Shown here: positions 33,190 to 39,955 of the stretch, piece by piece | Numbering within the stretch: the stretch's first letter is position 1 | How the letters are laid out: the number at the start of each line of letters is the position of its first letter | Assembly (NCBI GenBank): GCA_029269125.1 | Contig: JARHXX010000031.1 | Coordinates: 1 to 39,955, forward strand | Direction of reading: 5' to 3' | DNA: 39,955 nucleotides | Origin: Kiritimatiellaeota bacterium B1221 | Lineage (GTDB): Bacteria > Verrucomicrobiota > Kiritimatiellia > SS1-B-03-39 > UBA6053 | The notes under the pieces: model-generated | What the model was told of the DNA's origin: nothing | What the model saw: only the letters and a program-made list of their open reading frames with translations | Databases searched by the model: none | Translations under genes and position numbers: made by a program

Positions 33190-34155
33190 ATGAGAGTGTT
33201 AACGGGGATTCAACCATCCGGCAAATTACATTTAGGCAATTACTTTGGCGCCATGAAACCGTCTTTGGCGTTGCAGGAGGAGAATGAGGTTTTCCTGTTT
33301 ATTGCCAATTACCATGCCCAAACCACGATTCGGGACGGGGCGTTGTTGCGAGATTACACCCATAATGTGGCGCTGGATTTTCTGGCCTGTGGACTGGATC
33401 CGCAGAAAACCGCCTTTTACCGTCAAAGTGATGTGCCGGAGGTGCATGAGCTGGCCTGGTTATTGAGTGTGGTGTGTCCGATGGGCCTGTTGGAGCGGGC
33501 GCACAGTTACAAAGACAAAACCGCCCGCGGGGTGGATGCCAATCATGCGTTGTTTGCGTATCCGGTGTTGATGGCGGCGGATATCCTGTGCGTGAACGCG
33601 GAGCAGGTGCCGGTGGGAAAAGACCAGAAGCAACATTTGGAAATTGCCCGGGATTTGGCGGGAAAATTTAACCGTCAGGTGGGGGAAGAGGTGTTTAAAT
33701 TGCCGGATCCGATTATTCGTGATTCGGTGGCGATTGTACCGGGAGTGGACGGTCAGAAGATGTCCAAATCCTATGGCAACACCATTGAGATTTTTGGCAA
33801 TCCGAAAAAGACCCGCAAAACCATTATGAAAGTGGTGACAGACAGTGCGGCCCTGGAAGATTCGAAAGATCCGGACACTTGCAATGTTTTCGCACTGTAC
33901 AAATTGTTTGCGGATGAAGCGGAGCAGGCGGCATTGGCGGAGCGTTACCGGGCCGGGGGCATGGGCTATGGAGAGGCGAAAAAAGCGTTGGCGGATAAAT
34001 TTGAGGCTCATTTCGAACCATACCGCGCGAAACGCGCAGCGTTGGAAGCCGACCCTGATTTTGTGAATGACGTTTTACGTGAAGGCGCGGCAAAAGCCCG
34101 GAAAGCGATGCAACCCGTATTGACCGCTGCCCGGGCCGCGGTTGGATTGGAGTAA
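33190..34155 (+). CDS. trpS: tryptophanyl-tRNA synthetase
   Basis: Class I aminoacyl-tRNA synthetase of 321 residues that charges tRNA-Trp. The HIGH-type motif reads PSGKLHLGNYFG at 9–20, and KMSKS lies near 190. The length is normal for bacterial TrpRS. CAGGA lies about 9 bases before the ATG; an earlier ATG at 33182 is in another frame and stops at once. The 154-base leader holds an 8-bp stem (33152–33173) just before the ribosome site. It begins a run with scpA and scpB. Confidence 0.96.
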   Translation: MRVLTGIQPSGKLHLGNYFGAMKPSLALQEENEVFLFIANYHAQTTIRDGALLRDYTHNVALDFLACGLDPQKTAFYRQSDVPEVHELAWLLSVVCPMGLLERAHSYKDKTARGVDANHALFAYPVLMAADILCVNAEQVPVGKDQKQHLEIARDLAGKFNRQVGEEVFKLPDPIIRDSVAIVPGVDGQKMSKSYGNTIEIFGNPKKTRKTIMKVVTDSAALEDSKDPDTCNVFALYKLFADEAEQAALAERYRAGGMGYGEAKKALADKFEAHFEPYRAKRAALEADPDFVNDVLREGAAKARKAMQPVLTAARAAVGLE

Positions 34156-34160
34156 ATTCC

Positions 34161-34961
34161 ATGAGCGAAGAAGCCAAAGATTATAATGTGAAATTGGAAG
34201 TGTTTGAAGGTCCGTTGGATCTGCTGCTTTTCTTAATTAAAAAAGAGGAAGTGGACATTTACGACATTCCGATTGTGCGGATTTGCGATCAGTACAACGA
34301 GCATCTGAATGTGATGCGGATGTTGGACTTGAATATTGCAGGTGAATTTTTGGTGATGTCCGCAACTTTAATGTTGATCAAAAGCCGTTTGTTGTTGCCG
34401 GAGGAAGAGCGTCCGGAACTTGAAGAGGACGAGGAAGACCCCCGTTTGGATCTGGTGCGTCAGCTGGTGGAGTACAAAAAGTTTAAAGATGCGGCCAATA
34501 CCCTGGAGATGATGGAGGAATCGCAACACAATGTTTTCTTTCCGGAAGGGGAGCATGTGGCGATCGAAAAGGATTCAGGACTGGCTTTGCGGGATGTGAG
34601 TATTTTCGACCTGCTGAGTAGTTTCAGCGAAATTCTCAAACGGGCCCAGGATGAAGAGCTCACCGAGATCTTTTCAGAGAAGTACACGGTTGCGGATAAA
34701 GTGGACTACATGATGAACGAGATTGTGCGTAAGGGTAAAAAGAAGAGCCTGCATGCCCTGTTCAAAGATATGCGGAGCCGCAGTGAAATGGTTTGTACTT
34801 TTCTGGCGATTCTTGAATTGATCCGGATGCGTCAAATTCGGGCCGTTCAAGAAGTGGGTGAATTTACAGACATTGTCATTCAAAAATCTGAAGAGGCGGA
34901 GCAAACGGATATGGAAGAGTTGCCGATGTCGGATGTGTTGGGGGAGTATGACAATGGATAA
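34161..34961 (+). CDS. scpA: segregation and condensation protein A
   Basis: Kleisin subunit of the SMC–ScpAB condensin, 266 residues. VKLEVFEGPLDLLLFLIKKE near the start is the family signature, and the C-terminal winged-helix region (about 180–240; RSEMVCTFLAILELIRMRQI) contacts SMC. An acidic linker lies near 75–95. It begins five bases after trpS and its end overlaps scpB by 8 bases, so the two are coupled. It acts on the nucleoid in chromosome compaction and segregation. Confidence 0.95.
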   Translation: MSEEAKDYNVKLEVFEGPLDLLLFLIKKEEVDIYDIPIVRICDQYNEHLNVMRMLDLNIAGEFLVMSATLMLIKSRLLLPEEERPELEEDEEDPRLDLVRQLVEYKKFKDAANTLEMMEESQHNVFFPEGEHVAIEKDSGLALRDVSIFDLLSSFSEILKRAQDEELTEIFSEKYTVADKVDYMMNEIVRKGKKKSLHALFKDMRSRSEMVCTFLAILELIRMRQIRAVQEVGEFTDIVIQKSEEAEQTDMEELPMSDVLGEYDNG

Positions 34962-35700
34962 TCCTGAGAAACTGCCTGAAATCAAAGAGATTCTGTGTGC
35001 GATGTTGTTTGCAACCCGCGAACCGCTGTCGCTTCGTCAGATGGTCAATGTCTTTAAGCGAACGGCAGAAACTTATGAAGATGTGGCGGCCAGCTTCATT
35101 GAAATGACGGTCAAGGATGTGGAAGCGGCCATGGAAGAGTTGCGCCATGATCTTTCGGAGCGCCGGCTGGGATTGGAGGTGGTGGAGATTGCCGGCGGAT
35201 TCCGTTTGCGAAACGTGCCATCGGCCGGGCCCTGGTTGCGGGAACTTTTGGATAAAGGAAAATCGGCGAAGCTTTCTAAGCCTGCGTTGGAAACGCTTTC
35301 GATTATTGCCTATCGCCAGCCTTTACAGCGTTCTCAAATCGAATCGATTCGCGGGGTGGCTGCAGACTCCATTGTGCGAAATCTGCTGGAAATGGGATTG
35401 GTCAAGGTGGTGGGGCGCAGTGAACTGCCGGGTAAGCCCTGGCTGTACGGAACCACCCAGGCTTTTCTGGAGCATTTTGGACTGAACAGCTTGGACGAGC
35501 TACCGGGCATGGCGGAGATGCGCCGTAATTTGGAGCAACGGGAATTGGAGCTGAAAGCCCGGGAAGGGAAATTGGCCAAAGAAGGGGAGGAGGCTGAAGC
35601 AGAAACCCCGCCGTTGGCGGAGGAGGTTTCTGAAAGCGCTGAAGAATCAGCGGAAAACATCGAAGATGAGCAGGACGAAGACGCGTCTCGTGAGGATTAA
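34954..35700 (+). CDS. scpB: segregation and condensation protein B
   Basis: Winged-helix partner of ScpA, 248 residues. Two winged-helix domains cover about 5–175; KPALETLSIIAYRQPLQRSQ and IRGVAADSIVRNLLEMGLVK are characteristic. The C-terminal 60 residues form a Glu/Ala-rich acidic tail, longer than in many ScpB. The ATG at 34954 is chosen because GGGGGAG lies 7 bases upstream; another ATG is two codons earlier. The start overlaps the scpA stop. Confidence 0.94.
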   Translation: MDNPEKLPEIKEILCAMLFATREPLSLRQMVNVFKRTAETYEDVAASFIEMTVKDVEAAMEELRHDLSERRLGLEVVEIAGGFRLRNVPSAGPWLRELLDKGKSAKLSKPALETLSIIAYRQPLQRSQIESIRGVAADSIVRNLLEMGLVKVVGRSELPGKPWLYGTTQAFLEHFGLNSLDELPGMAEMRRNLEQRELELKAREGKLAKEGEEAEAETPPLAEEVSESAEESAENIEDEQDEDASRED

Positions 35701-35748
35701 TTTTGTTTTTAAATTGCGAGAGCTGACAATTCGTTCCATAGGAGTTTC

Positions 35749-36891
35749 ATGACATTAGAAAAGAAAGTTGTTGAAGAGTTCAGAAAGTATTTCGGTGGAG
35801 AACCGGATGAAGTCGTGCGTGCGCCCGGACGGGTGAATCTCATTGGGGAGCATACGGATTATAATGGGGGATTTGTAATGCCCATGGCCATTAATCGTGC
35901 GATGTTCATGGCGATTCGTTATCGGAGCGATAAAGAAGTTCATTTGCTTTCTGCAGATTTTCATCAACCCGCCCGATTCAGGCTGGATGATTTTAAATAT
36001 TTGAAGCCGCACTGGGTTGAATACATCAAGGGCGTTGCCAACGGCTTGCAAAAGCGGAAGTTACCTTTACAGGGATGGGAGGGCGTCATGTTGGGCGATG
36101 TGCCCCGGGGCTCGGGATTGTCCAGCTCTGCGGCCTTGGAATTGGCGGCGGCCAAAGCTTTTTCTGAAGTGTCTAATTTCCCTTGGGATCCCGTGGATAT
36201 GGCGGTGGTGGGGCAGGAGGCGGAAAACGATTGGGTGGGGGTCAATTGTGGTATTATGGACCAAATGATTTCCTCCTGCGGACAGGCGGGTCACGCGTAT
36301 TTACTGGATTGTCGTTCTTTGGAAGGCCGGCATGTCCCCCTTCCTGATGGAGTGAAGGTGGTCATTTTGGATACCGGTACCCGTCGGGGGCTGGTGGATT
36401 CGGCTTATAATGAACGGCGTCAGCAGTGCGAAGAGGCGTGTGAATTTTTTGGGGTGGCATTGCTGCGTGATGTTCGTCCGGAGACCTTTTTTGCCAAAGC
36501 GGATCAATTGCCGGAGCTCACCCGGAAACGGGCTCGTCATGTGATTACCGAAGACCAGCGCACTCTCGAAGCGGCCGAAGTCATGGCGGCGGGAAATGCG
36601 GAGCGGCTGGGTGAACTGATGGACCAGAGCCATGTCAGTTTACGTGATGATTTTGAAGTGAGCAACGATGCTTTAAATGAAATGGTAGAGATCTCCCGGG
36701 CTCAACCCGGCTGTCTGGGTGCGCGGATGACCGGTGCCGGATTTGGCGGATGTGCGGTGGCATTGGTTCAATCGGACGCGGTGGATGTCTTTGCGGAAAA
36801 CGTGATGGCAAACTACAATCGTGAAACCAAAACGGAACCGGCCGTTTACGTGACAGAAGCCACCCAAGGTGCCTGTCGATTGGAAAAATGA
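35749..36891 (+). CDS. galK: galactokinase
   Basis: GHMP kinase of 380 residues that phosphorylates galactose at C1 in the Leloir pathway. The galactose signature PGRVNLIGEHTDYNGG is at 26–41, the ATP loop RGSGLSSSAALE near 119–130, and GARMTGAGFGGC near 323–334. The length equals the usual GalK. AGGAG sits 5 bases before the ATG. No galT, galE or galM is nearby. Its end overlaps the next gene as ATGA, pairing it with thiamine diphosphokinase, an association without obvious metabolic logic. Confidence 0.95.
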   Translation: MTLEKKVVEEFRKYFGGEPDEVVRAPGRVNLIGEHTDYNGGFVMPMAINRAMFMAIRYRSDKEVHLLSADFHQPARFRLDDFKYLKPHWVEYIKGVANGLQKRKLPLQGWEGVMLGDVPRGSGLSSSAALELAAAKAFSEVSNFPWDPVDMAVVGQEAENDWVGVNCGIMDQMISSCGQAGHAYLLDCRSLEGRHVPLPDGVKVVILDTGTRRGLVDSAYNERRQQCEEACEFFGVALLRDVRPETFFAKADQLPELTRKRARHVITEDQRTLEAAEVMAAGNAERLGELMDQSHVSLRDDFEVSNDALNEMVEISRAQPGCLGARMTGAGFGGCAVALVQSDAVDVFAENVMANYNRETKTEPAVYVTEATQGACRLEK

Positions 36892-37514
36892 AGGCCGTTT
36901 TGGTGCTCAACGGGGAGCCGCCTGATTTACAACGTTTACAAAGCTTGGCAAAGTCGCTCCCGGTTTATGCAGCCGACGGGGGCGCGCAGGTTTGTATGGC
37001 GGCAGGGGTGCAGCCTGAAATCGTGGTGGGGGATTTTGACAGTCAATCTTTAACGGATTTGCCTCCGGAGTGGACGCATACGGTGATTCCTGATCAGAAC
37101 AGTACCGATTTTCAGAAGCTGCTTTCGGTGCTTCCGGATGCGGTGGATGAAATCAGGATTTTAGGGGGACTGGGGAAGCGTCTGGACCATATGCTGACAA
37201 ATTTGATGATTGCTTCTGATATTGACGGGAAGATGAAGTTGGTGTTTGAGTCACAGGAAGAGGTGCTTTACCGGATCACGCCGGACCACCCTTTTGAGCG
37301 GGAGCTGGCACCTGGGTCCACGGTTTCGTTGTTACCTTTTGAGCGGGTGGAAGCGGTGGAATCCGAGGGGTTAAAATGGAATCTGGAAGGGCGTGATATG
37401 GGGGTGGGTATTCAGCTGGGACAAAGCAATTGTGTGGAAAGTCCGAAGGTGAAAATCTCCATCAAAGCGGGGGCGTTATATGTTTGGTTCGCTTTGGGTG
37501 ATCGGGTTTGCTAG
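36888..37514 (+). CDS. thiN: thiamine diphosphokinase
   Basis: Cytosolic enzyme of 208 residues that converts thiamine to thiamine diphosphate with ATP. The catalytic N-terminal domain shows ADGGAQVCMAAG (about 29), VVGDFDS (about 46–52), DQNSTDFQKLL (about 68) and ILGGLGKRLDHMLTNL (about 85), all diagnostic. The C-terminal thiamine-binding domain (about 140–208) includes the usual GLKWNLEG and SNCVESPKVKISI. It is translationally coupled to galK through an ATGA overlap. Confidence 0.9.
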   Translation: MKAVLVLNGEPPDLQRLQSLAKSLPVYAADGGAQVCMAAGVQPEIVVGDFDSQSLTDLPPEWTHTVIPDQNSTDFQKLLSVLPDAVDEIRILGGLGKRLDHMLTNLMIASDIDGKMKLVFESQEEVLYRITPDHPFERELAPGSTVSLLPFERVEAVESEGLKWNLEGRDMGVGIQLGQSNCVESPKVKISIKAGALYVWFALGDRVC

Positions 37515-37522
37515 AAGCCGAA

Positions 37523-38515
37523 TTATTTTAAAGGCTGCCAGTAGAGCAGGGTGGGTTTGACTTTGTAAAGCTTCCAGCCCCGGGGATTCTCGTGTTGGGT
37601 ATAGATGATACTGCCTTCCTTCAGCATGTCCCCATTGACGATGATAAAGCGTCCGCCGGCTCCCACGCCCACAGCTGAGATACTGTAGTCCGGTGCGGGA
37701 TAGCCGGGATCGGTGGACCGATTTTTCACCTCCACAATTTGCGACATTTGCCGGGCGTTGATACTGAGGTTTGCGGGCTCGGGCAGGGGAGGATTTACAA
37801 AGGCGATTTCGGTGGTAAGCGGGGCGGCGGCAATTGATTCAGGAGAAGCGGGGTCAGCAGGGAGTTCAGGAAAAAAGAGTTTCTCGAATTCCTGACCGGT
37901 CATGCCGGCAACGGGTAGGGCTGTATTTTCAGGAGCTGCGGTGCGGGGGGGCGTTTTCGCTATCGCCTCGGGCAGGATGGGCAACGGATCCTCTTCAGGG
38001 ATTTCATTTTTTTCCGAAGGATAGATGAAATCCAATACCCAATCCTTTGAAGCGTAGGTTTTGTGGGCGAGGGAGCCCGATTGCAGACGTTGCACCCAAT
38101 CTTTTTCCAGTGCTTCCTGACCAGCTTCGGAACCGGTTTCTTCAAAGCCCTCAACCAAAAGTTTTTCGTCTTCGGTTAACTCGGGGGGGGTGAAGTGGAC
38201 TTGGGCCATATGCACCCCCATCAGCAGGGAGAAATAGCAGAAGAGGGTCACGCTGGCCCGGGGAAGCGGAATCGAGAGAATGCGTTGCGCGAGGAGTACA
38301 AAAAAGGTCCATTGCACCACCAGGGTTGTGGCGAGCAGGAAGTCATGGAGAAACCATTCGATGACAATATTGAGGGCCGTGTAGAGTAAACTGGTCAGCA
38401 AAATAGTGCCCAGCCCTACTTGATCCCGTTCTTTTACAAACAGCCAGAGCAAGAGCACTCCCAGAAGTATTTGGGTCAGAAATACTGGTGCTAAATATAG
38501 AATTGCGTTATCCAT
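37523..38515 (-). CDS. membrane protein with GspC/PilP-like C-terminal domain, unknown function
   Basis: A 330-residue protein I cannot name. Four hydrophobic segments lie near 5–27, 36–58, 60–80 and 85–105. A long soluble region follows, Pro/Glu/Ala-rich between about 165 and 245. The C-terminal 60 residues (DYSISAVGVGAGGRFIIVNG, then GWKLYKVKPTLLYW) read like the HR-type beta domain of GspC or PilP, which touches secretins. It could thus belong to a secretion or pilus machine, perhaps with the secretin at 5499–7340, but that is inference. It is transcribed alone, convergent with thiN and divergent from pyrC. A run of eight C lies in its coding strand near residue 112. Confidence 0.6.
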   Translation of the reverse strand: MDNAILYLAPVFLTQILLGVLLLWLFVKERDQVGLGTILLTSLLYTALNIVIEWFLHDFLLATTLVVQWTFFVLLAQRILSIPLPRASVTLFCYFSLLMGVHMAQVHFTPPELTEDEKLLVEGFEETGSEAGQEALEKDWVQRLQSGSLAHKTYASKDWVLDFIYPSEKNEIPEEDPLPILPEAIAKTPPRTAAPENTALPVAGMTGQEFEKLFFPELPADPASPESIAAAPLTTEIAFVNPPLPEPANLSINARQMSQIVEVKNRSTDPGYPAPDYSISAVGVGAGGRFIIVNGDMLKEGSIIYTQHENPRGWKLYKVKPTLLYWQPLK

Positions 38516-38654
38516 CAGCTTTTAATTCTAAGCAATCGAATCAAGGTCGCAACTCCATAATGAAGCGGGAGGAATATTTCTTATTCTTTTCTCCCATAAA
38601 AATCCGATGGAAAGTCCGCTTGCATCGCGAAGGATGAAAGGGCAAGAAGCTGAG

Positions 38655-39644
38655 ATGAATTTAACCCTAAAATCTCCTTTGGACATGCATGTGCACCTTC
38701 GTCAGGACGACATGCTTAAACAGGTGACTCCGTTCACTTCCTCCCAATTTTCGGGTGCCGTGTGCATGCCCAACACGCAACCTCCGGTAGACACTCTTGA
38801 ACGCTATCGGGCGTATGTCCGGGAAGTGACAGAGGCGGCGGCCCCATTTGCATTTGCGCCGTATGTCCCCTTGTTTTTCAGGGATGACTTTACCCGCGAA
38901 GAATTGACGGCGGCCCGTGAGGAGTTGTTTGCGATCAAGCTTTATCCGGCCGGCGTCACCACCAACAGTGAAGGTGGAGTGGCGGAGCTTTCCAAGATTG
39001 AGCCGGTGTTGGATATCATGCAGGATTTGGATTTGCCTTTGCTGGTGCATGGGGAAACCCACGGATATTCTCCGGATCGCGAACGGGAATTTGTGTCGGT
39101 TTACGATCATATTGCCTCCACCTTTCCTAAACTTCGGTTGATCATGGAGCATATTACCACCGCTGATGCTGCCGAATTCCTGGATAAACATGACAATGTG
39201 TTCTGTACCGTTACTTTGCACCACATGCTTTATACTCTGGATGATATGCTGGGGGGGATGTTTGATCCTTTTCTGTTTTGCAAACCGATATTGAAGAGTC
39301 CGAAAGACCGGGCGGCCATTCAGTCTCTGGTGCTCTCCGGACATAAAAAAGTGATGTTCGGGAGTGACAGTGCACCGCATACCGAAGTGATGAAACGCAC
39401 GGAAGGAATGGCCGGATGTTTTACCGCGCCGATGCTCTTGCCGATGTTGGCTGAATTCTTTGAGGATCATGATGAATTGGAATTGATGCAGGCATTTGTC
39501 AGTGACAATGCCCGCCGTATTTATGGTGTCACCCCGCCGGAACGGACGGTGGTGCTCACACGGGAAGCATGGGTGGTGCCTCCCCGTTATGGAAGCATTG
39601 TGCCGGTGAACGCGGGCCAGACCATACGTTGGAAGTTGGCGTAG
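38655..39644 (+). CDS. pyrC: dihydroorotase, PyrC (homodimeric) type
   Basis: Cyclic amidohydrolase of 329 residues catalysing carbamoyl-aspartate to dihydroorotate in pyrimidine synthesis. Metal ligands: His12 and His14 in MHVHLR, the carbamylated Lys of AIKLYPAGVTTNS (about 95), His in LVHGETHG (about 133), His in MEHITT (about 166) and the catalytic Asp in GSDSAPH (about 238). GCFTAP near 260 is typical of the E. coli PyrC type. The start at 38655 gives the normal N-terminus; 38607 would add 16 unrelated residues. The TAG stop lies within the GTAG that opens the adjoining hairpin repeat. Confidence 0.94.
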   Translation: MNLTLKSPLDMHVHLRQDDMLKQVTPFTSSQFSGAVCMPNTQPPVDTLERYRAYVREVTEAAAPFAFAPYVPLFFRDDFTREELTAAREELFAIKLYPAGVTTNSEGGVAELSKIEPVLDIMQDLDLPLLVHGETHGYSPDREREFVSVYDHIASTFPKLRLIMEHITTADAAEFLDKHDNVFCTVTLHHMLYTLDDMLGGMFDPFLFCKPILKSPKDRAAIQSLVLSGHKKVMFGSDSAPHTEVMKRTEGMAGCFTAPMLLPMLAEFFEDHDELELMQAFVSDNARRIYGVTPPERTVVLTREAWVVPPRYGSIVPVNAGQTIRWKLA

Positions 39645-39665
39645 TCCACGCACTCCGTGCGTGGA
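39642..39665. repeat. inverted first hairpin of the terminal repeat array
   Basis: TCCACGCAC and GTGCGTGGA form a perfect 9-bp stem with loop TCC directly after GTAG. The flanks (GTAG before, AAAT after) match the reverse-strand form of the hairpins in the downstream array, so this unit points the opposite way. It starts at the pyrC stop codon and may act as its transcript end. Confidence 0.6.
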
Positions 39666-39955
39666 AATGAAACAAGAGCCAAAGACAGGATCTCCACGCT
39701 AAGCCAGGATTTCCACGCTCGGAGATCGTGGACTACGGCTTGTGAAATGAAACAAGAGCCAAAGACAGGATTTCCACGCTCGGAGAGCGTGGACTACGGC
39801 TGTGAAATGAAACAAGAGCCAAAGGCAGGATTTCCACGCTCGGAGAGCGTGGACTACGGCTGTGAAATGAAACAAGAGCCAAAGACAGGATTTCCACGCT
39901 AAGCCAGGATTTCCACGCTCGGAGATCGTGGACTACGGCTTGTGAAATGAAACAA
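39664..39955. repeat. tandem array of 60- and 80-bp hairpin-containing units
   Basis: Five copies of GAAATGAAACAAGAGCC begin at 39664, 39744, 39804, 39864 and 39944, so unit lengths are 80, 60, 60 and 80, and the last runs off the window. Each unit ends in a hairpin TCCACGCTC-GGA-GAGCGTGGA (9-bp stem; one mismatch in the 80-bp form) plus CTACGGC. The 80-bp form carries a 19-base internal duplication and one extra T. The order long-short-short-long suggests a 200-bp higher-order repeat. No gene is supported here. All parts of a unit repeat, so there are no CRISPR-like spacers. Confidence 0.85.

Noticed and set aside
38667..39653. Long minus-strand reading frame opposite pyrC
   Set aside because: PyrC is complete with all metal ligands; the opposite frame is His/Arg-rich and matches nothing recognisable.
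39657..39902. An 81-codon reading frame with a repeated 20-residue motif across the terminal array
   Set aside because: It exists because 60 is divisible by three; the 80-bp units break the frame, it begins at a GTG inside a hairpin, and no ribosome site is present.
39664..39955. Terminal repeats as a CRISPR array
   Set aside because: The entire unit repeats, with no unique spacers, and the palindromic part is not separated by variable sequence. No cas gene is nearby.

Overview
The window is a 40-kb piece of a chromosome from a Gram-negative bacterium, most likely of the PVC superphylum (Verrucomicrobiota, or the related Kiritimatiellota). The pointers are a pilM–secretin operon laid out like the Akkermansia Amuc_1101–Amuc_1098 genes, a PEP-CTERM protein, a sulfatase paired with an AraC regulator, and ordinary housekeeping genes (trpS, scpA, scpB, galK, pyrC, uup, one tRNA-Pro). 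This assignment is inferred from gene content, not from a marker tree. I see no phage, transposase, CRISPR array or rRNA.

Left part (1–9 kb). A minus-strand pair encodes a family 2 glycosyltransferase and a small beta-barrel-like protein. Behind it lies a duplicated 3' gene tail, separated from the intact copy by a hairpin-rich element. Divergently, pilM, pilN-like, pilO-like, pilP-like and secretin genes form a tight type IV pilus alignment operon that ends at a strong terminator. A CPBP-type membrane protease and a convergent lutA-type Fe-S protein follow.

Middle (9–20.3 kb). An AraC regulator is divergent from a co-directional run of genes for intracellular breakdown of uronate-containing oligosaccharides: GH105/88-like unsaturated uronyl hydrolase, RraA-like protein, SDR, heparinase II/III-like protein, zinc-type dehydrogenase, oligogalacturonate-lyase-like beta-propeller, hexapeptide acyltransferase, KduD and a hydroxyacid dehydrogenase. 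A ribokinase follows after a hairpin. Most junctions from the heparinase onward overlap. None of these proteins has an obvious signal peptide and no transporter is present, so the cluster looks cytosolic and depends on secreted enzymes and uptake encoded elsewhere.

Right part (20.3–40 kb). tRNA-Pro(CGG) and the ABC-F ATPase Uup come first. A minus-strand PEP-CTERM–sulfatase pair is divergent from an AraC gene whose promoter predicts a leaderless mRNA, and a perfect 28-bp palindrome sits between the pair. A TetR regulator leads a complete RND efflux operon (adaptor, pump, TolC-type channel), with a 35-bp inverted repeat over its probable promoter. Housekeeping genes follow (trpS, scpA, scpB, galK, thiamine diphosphokinase), then a divergent membrane protein with a GspC/PilP-like tail, and pyrC. 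The window ends inside a tandem array of 60- and 80-bp hairpin units that starts exactly at the pyrC stop codon.

The least explained features are the terminal hairpin array, the duplicated gene tail with its hairpin element, and several palindromes at gene junctions (lutA start, heparinase leader, sulfatase leader, tetR upstream).
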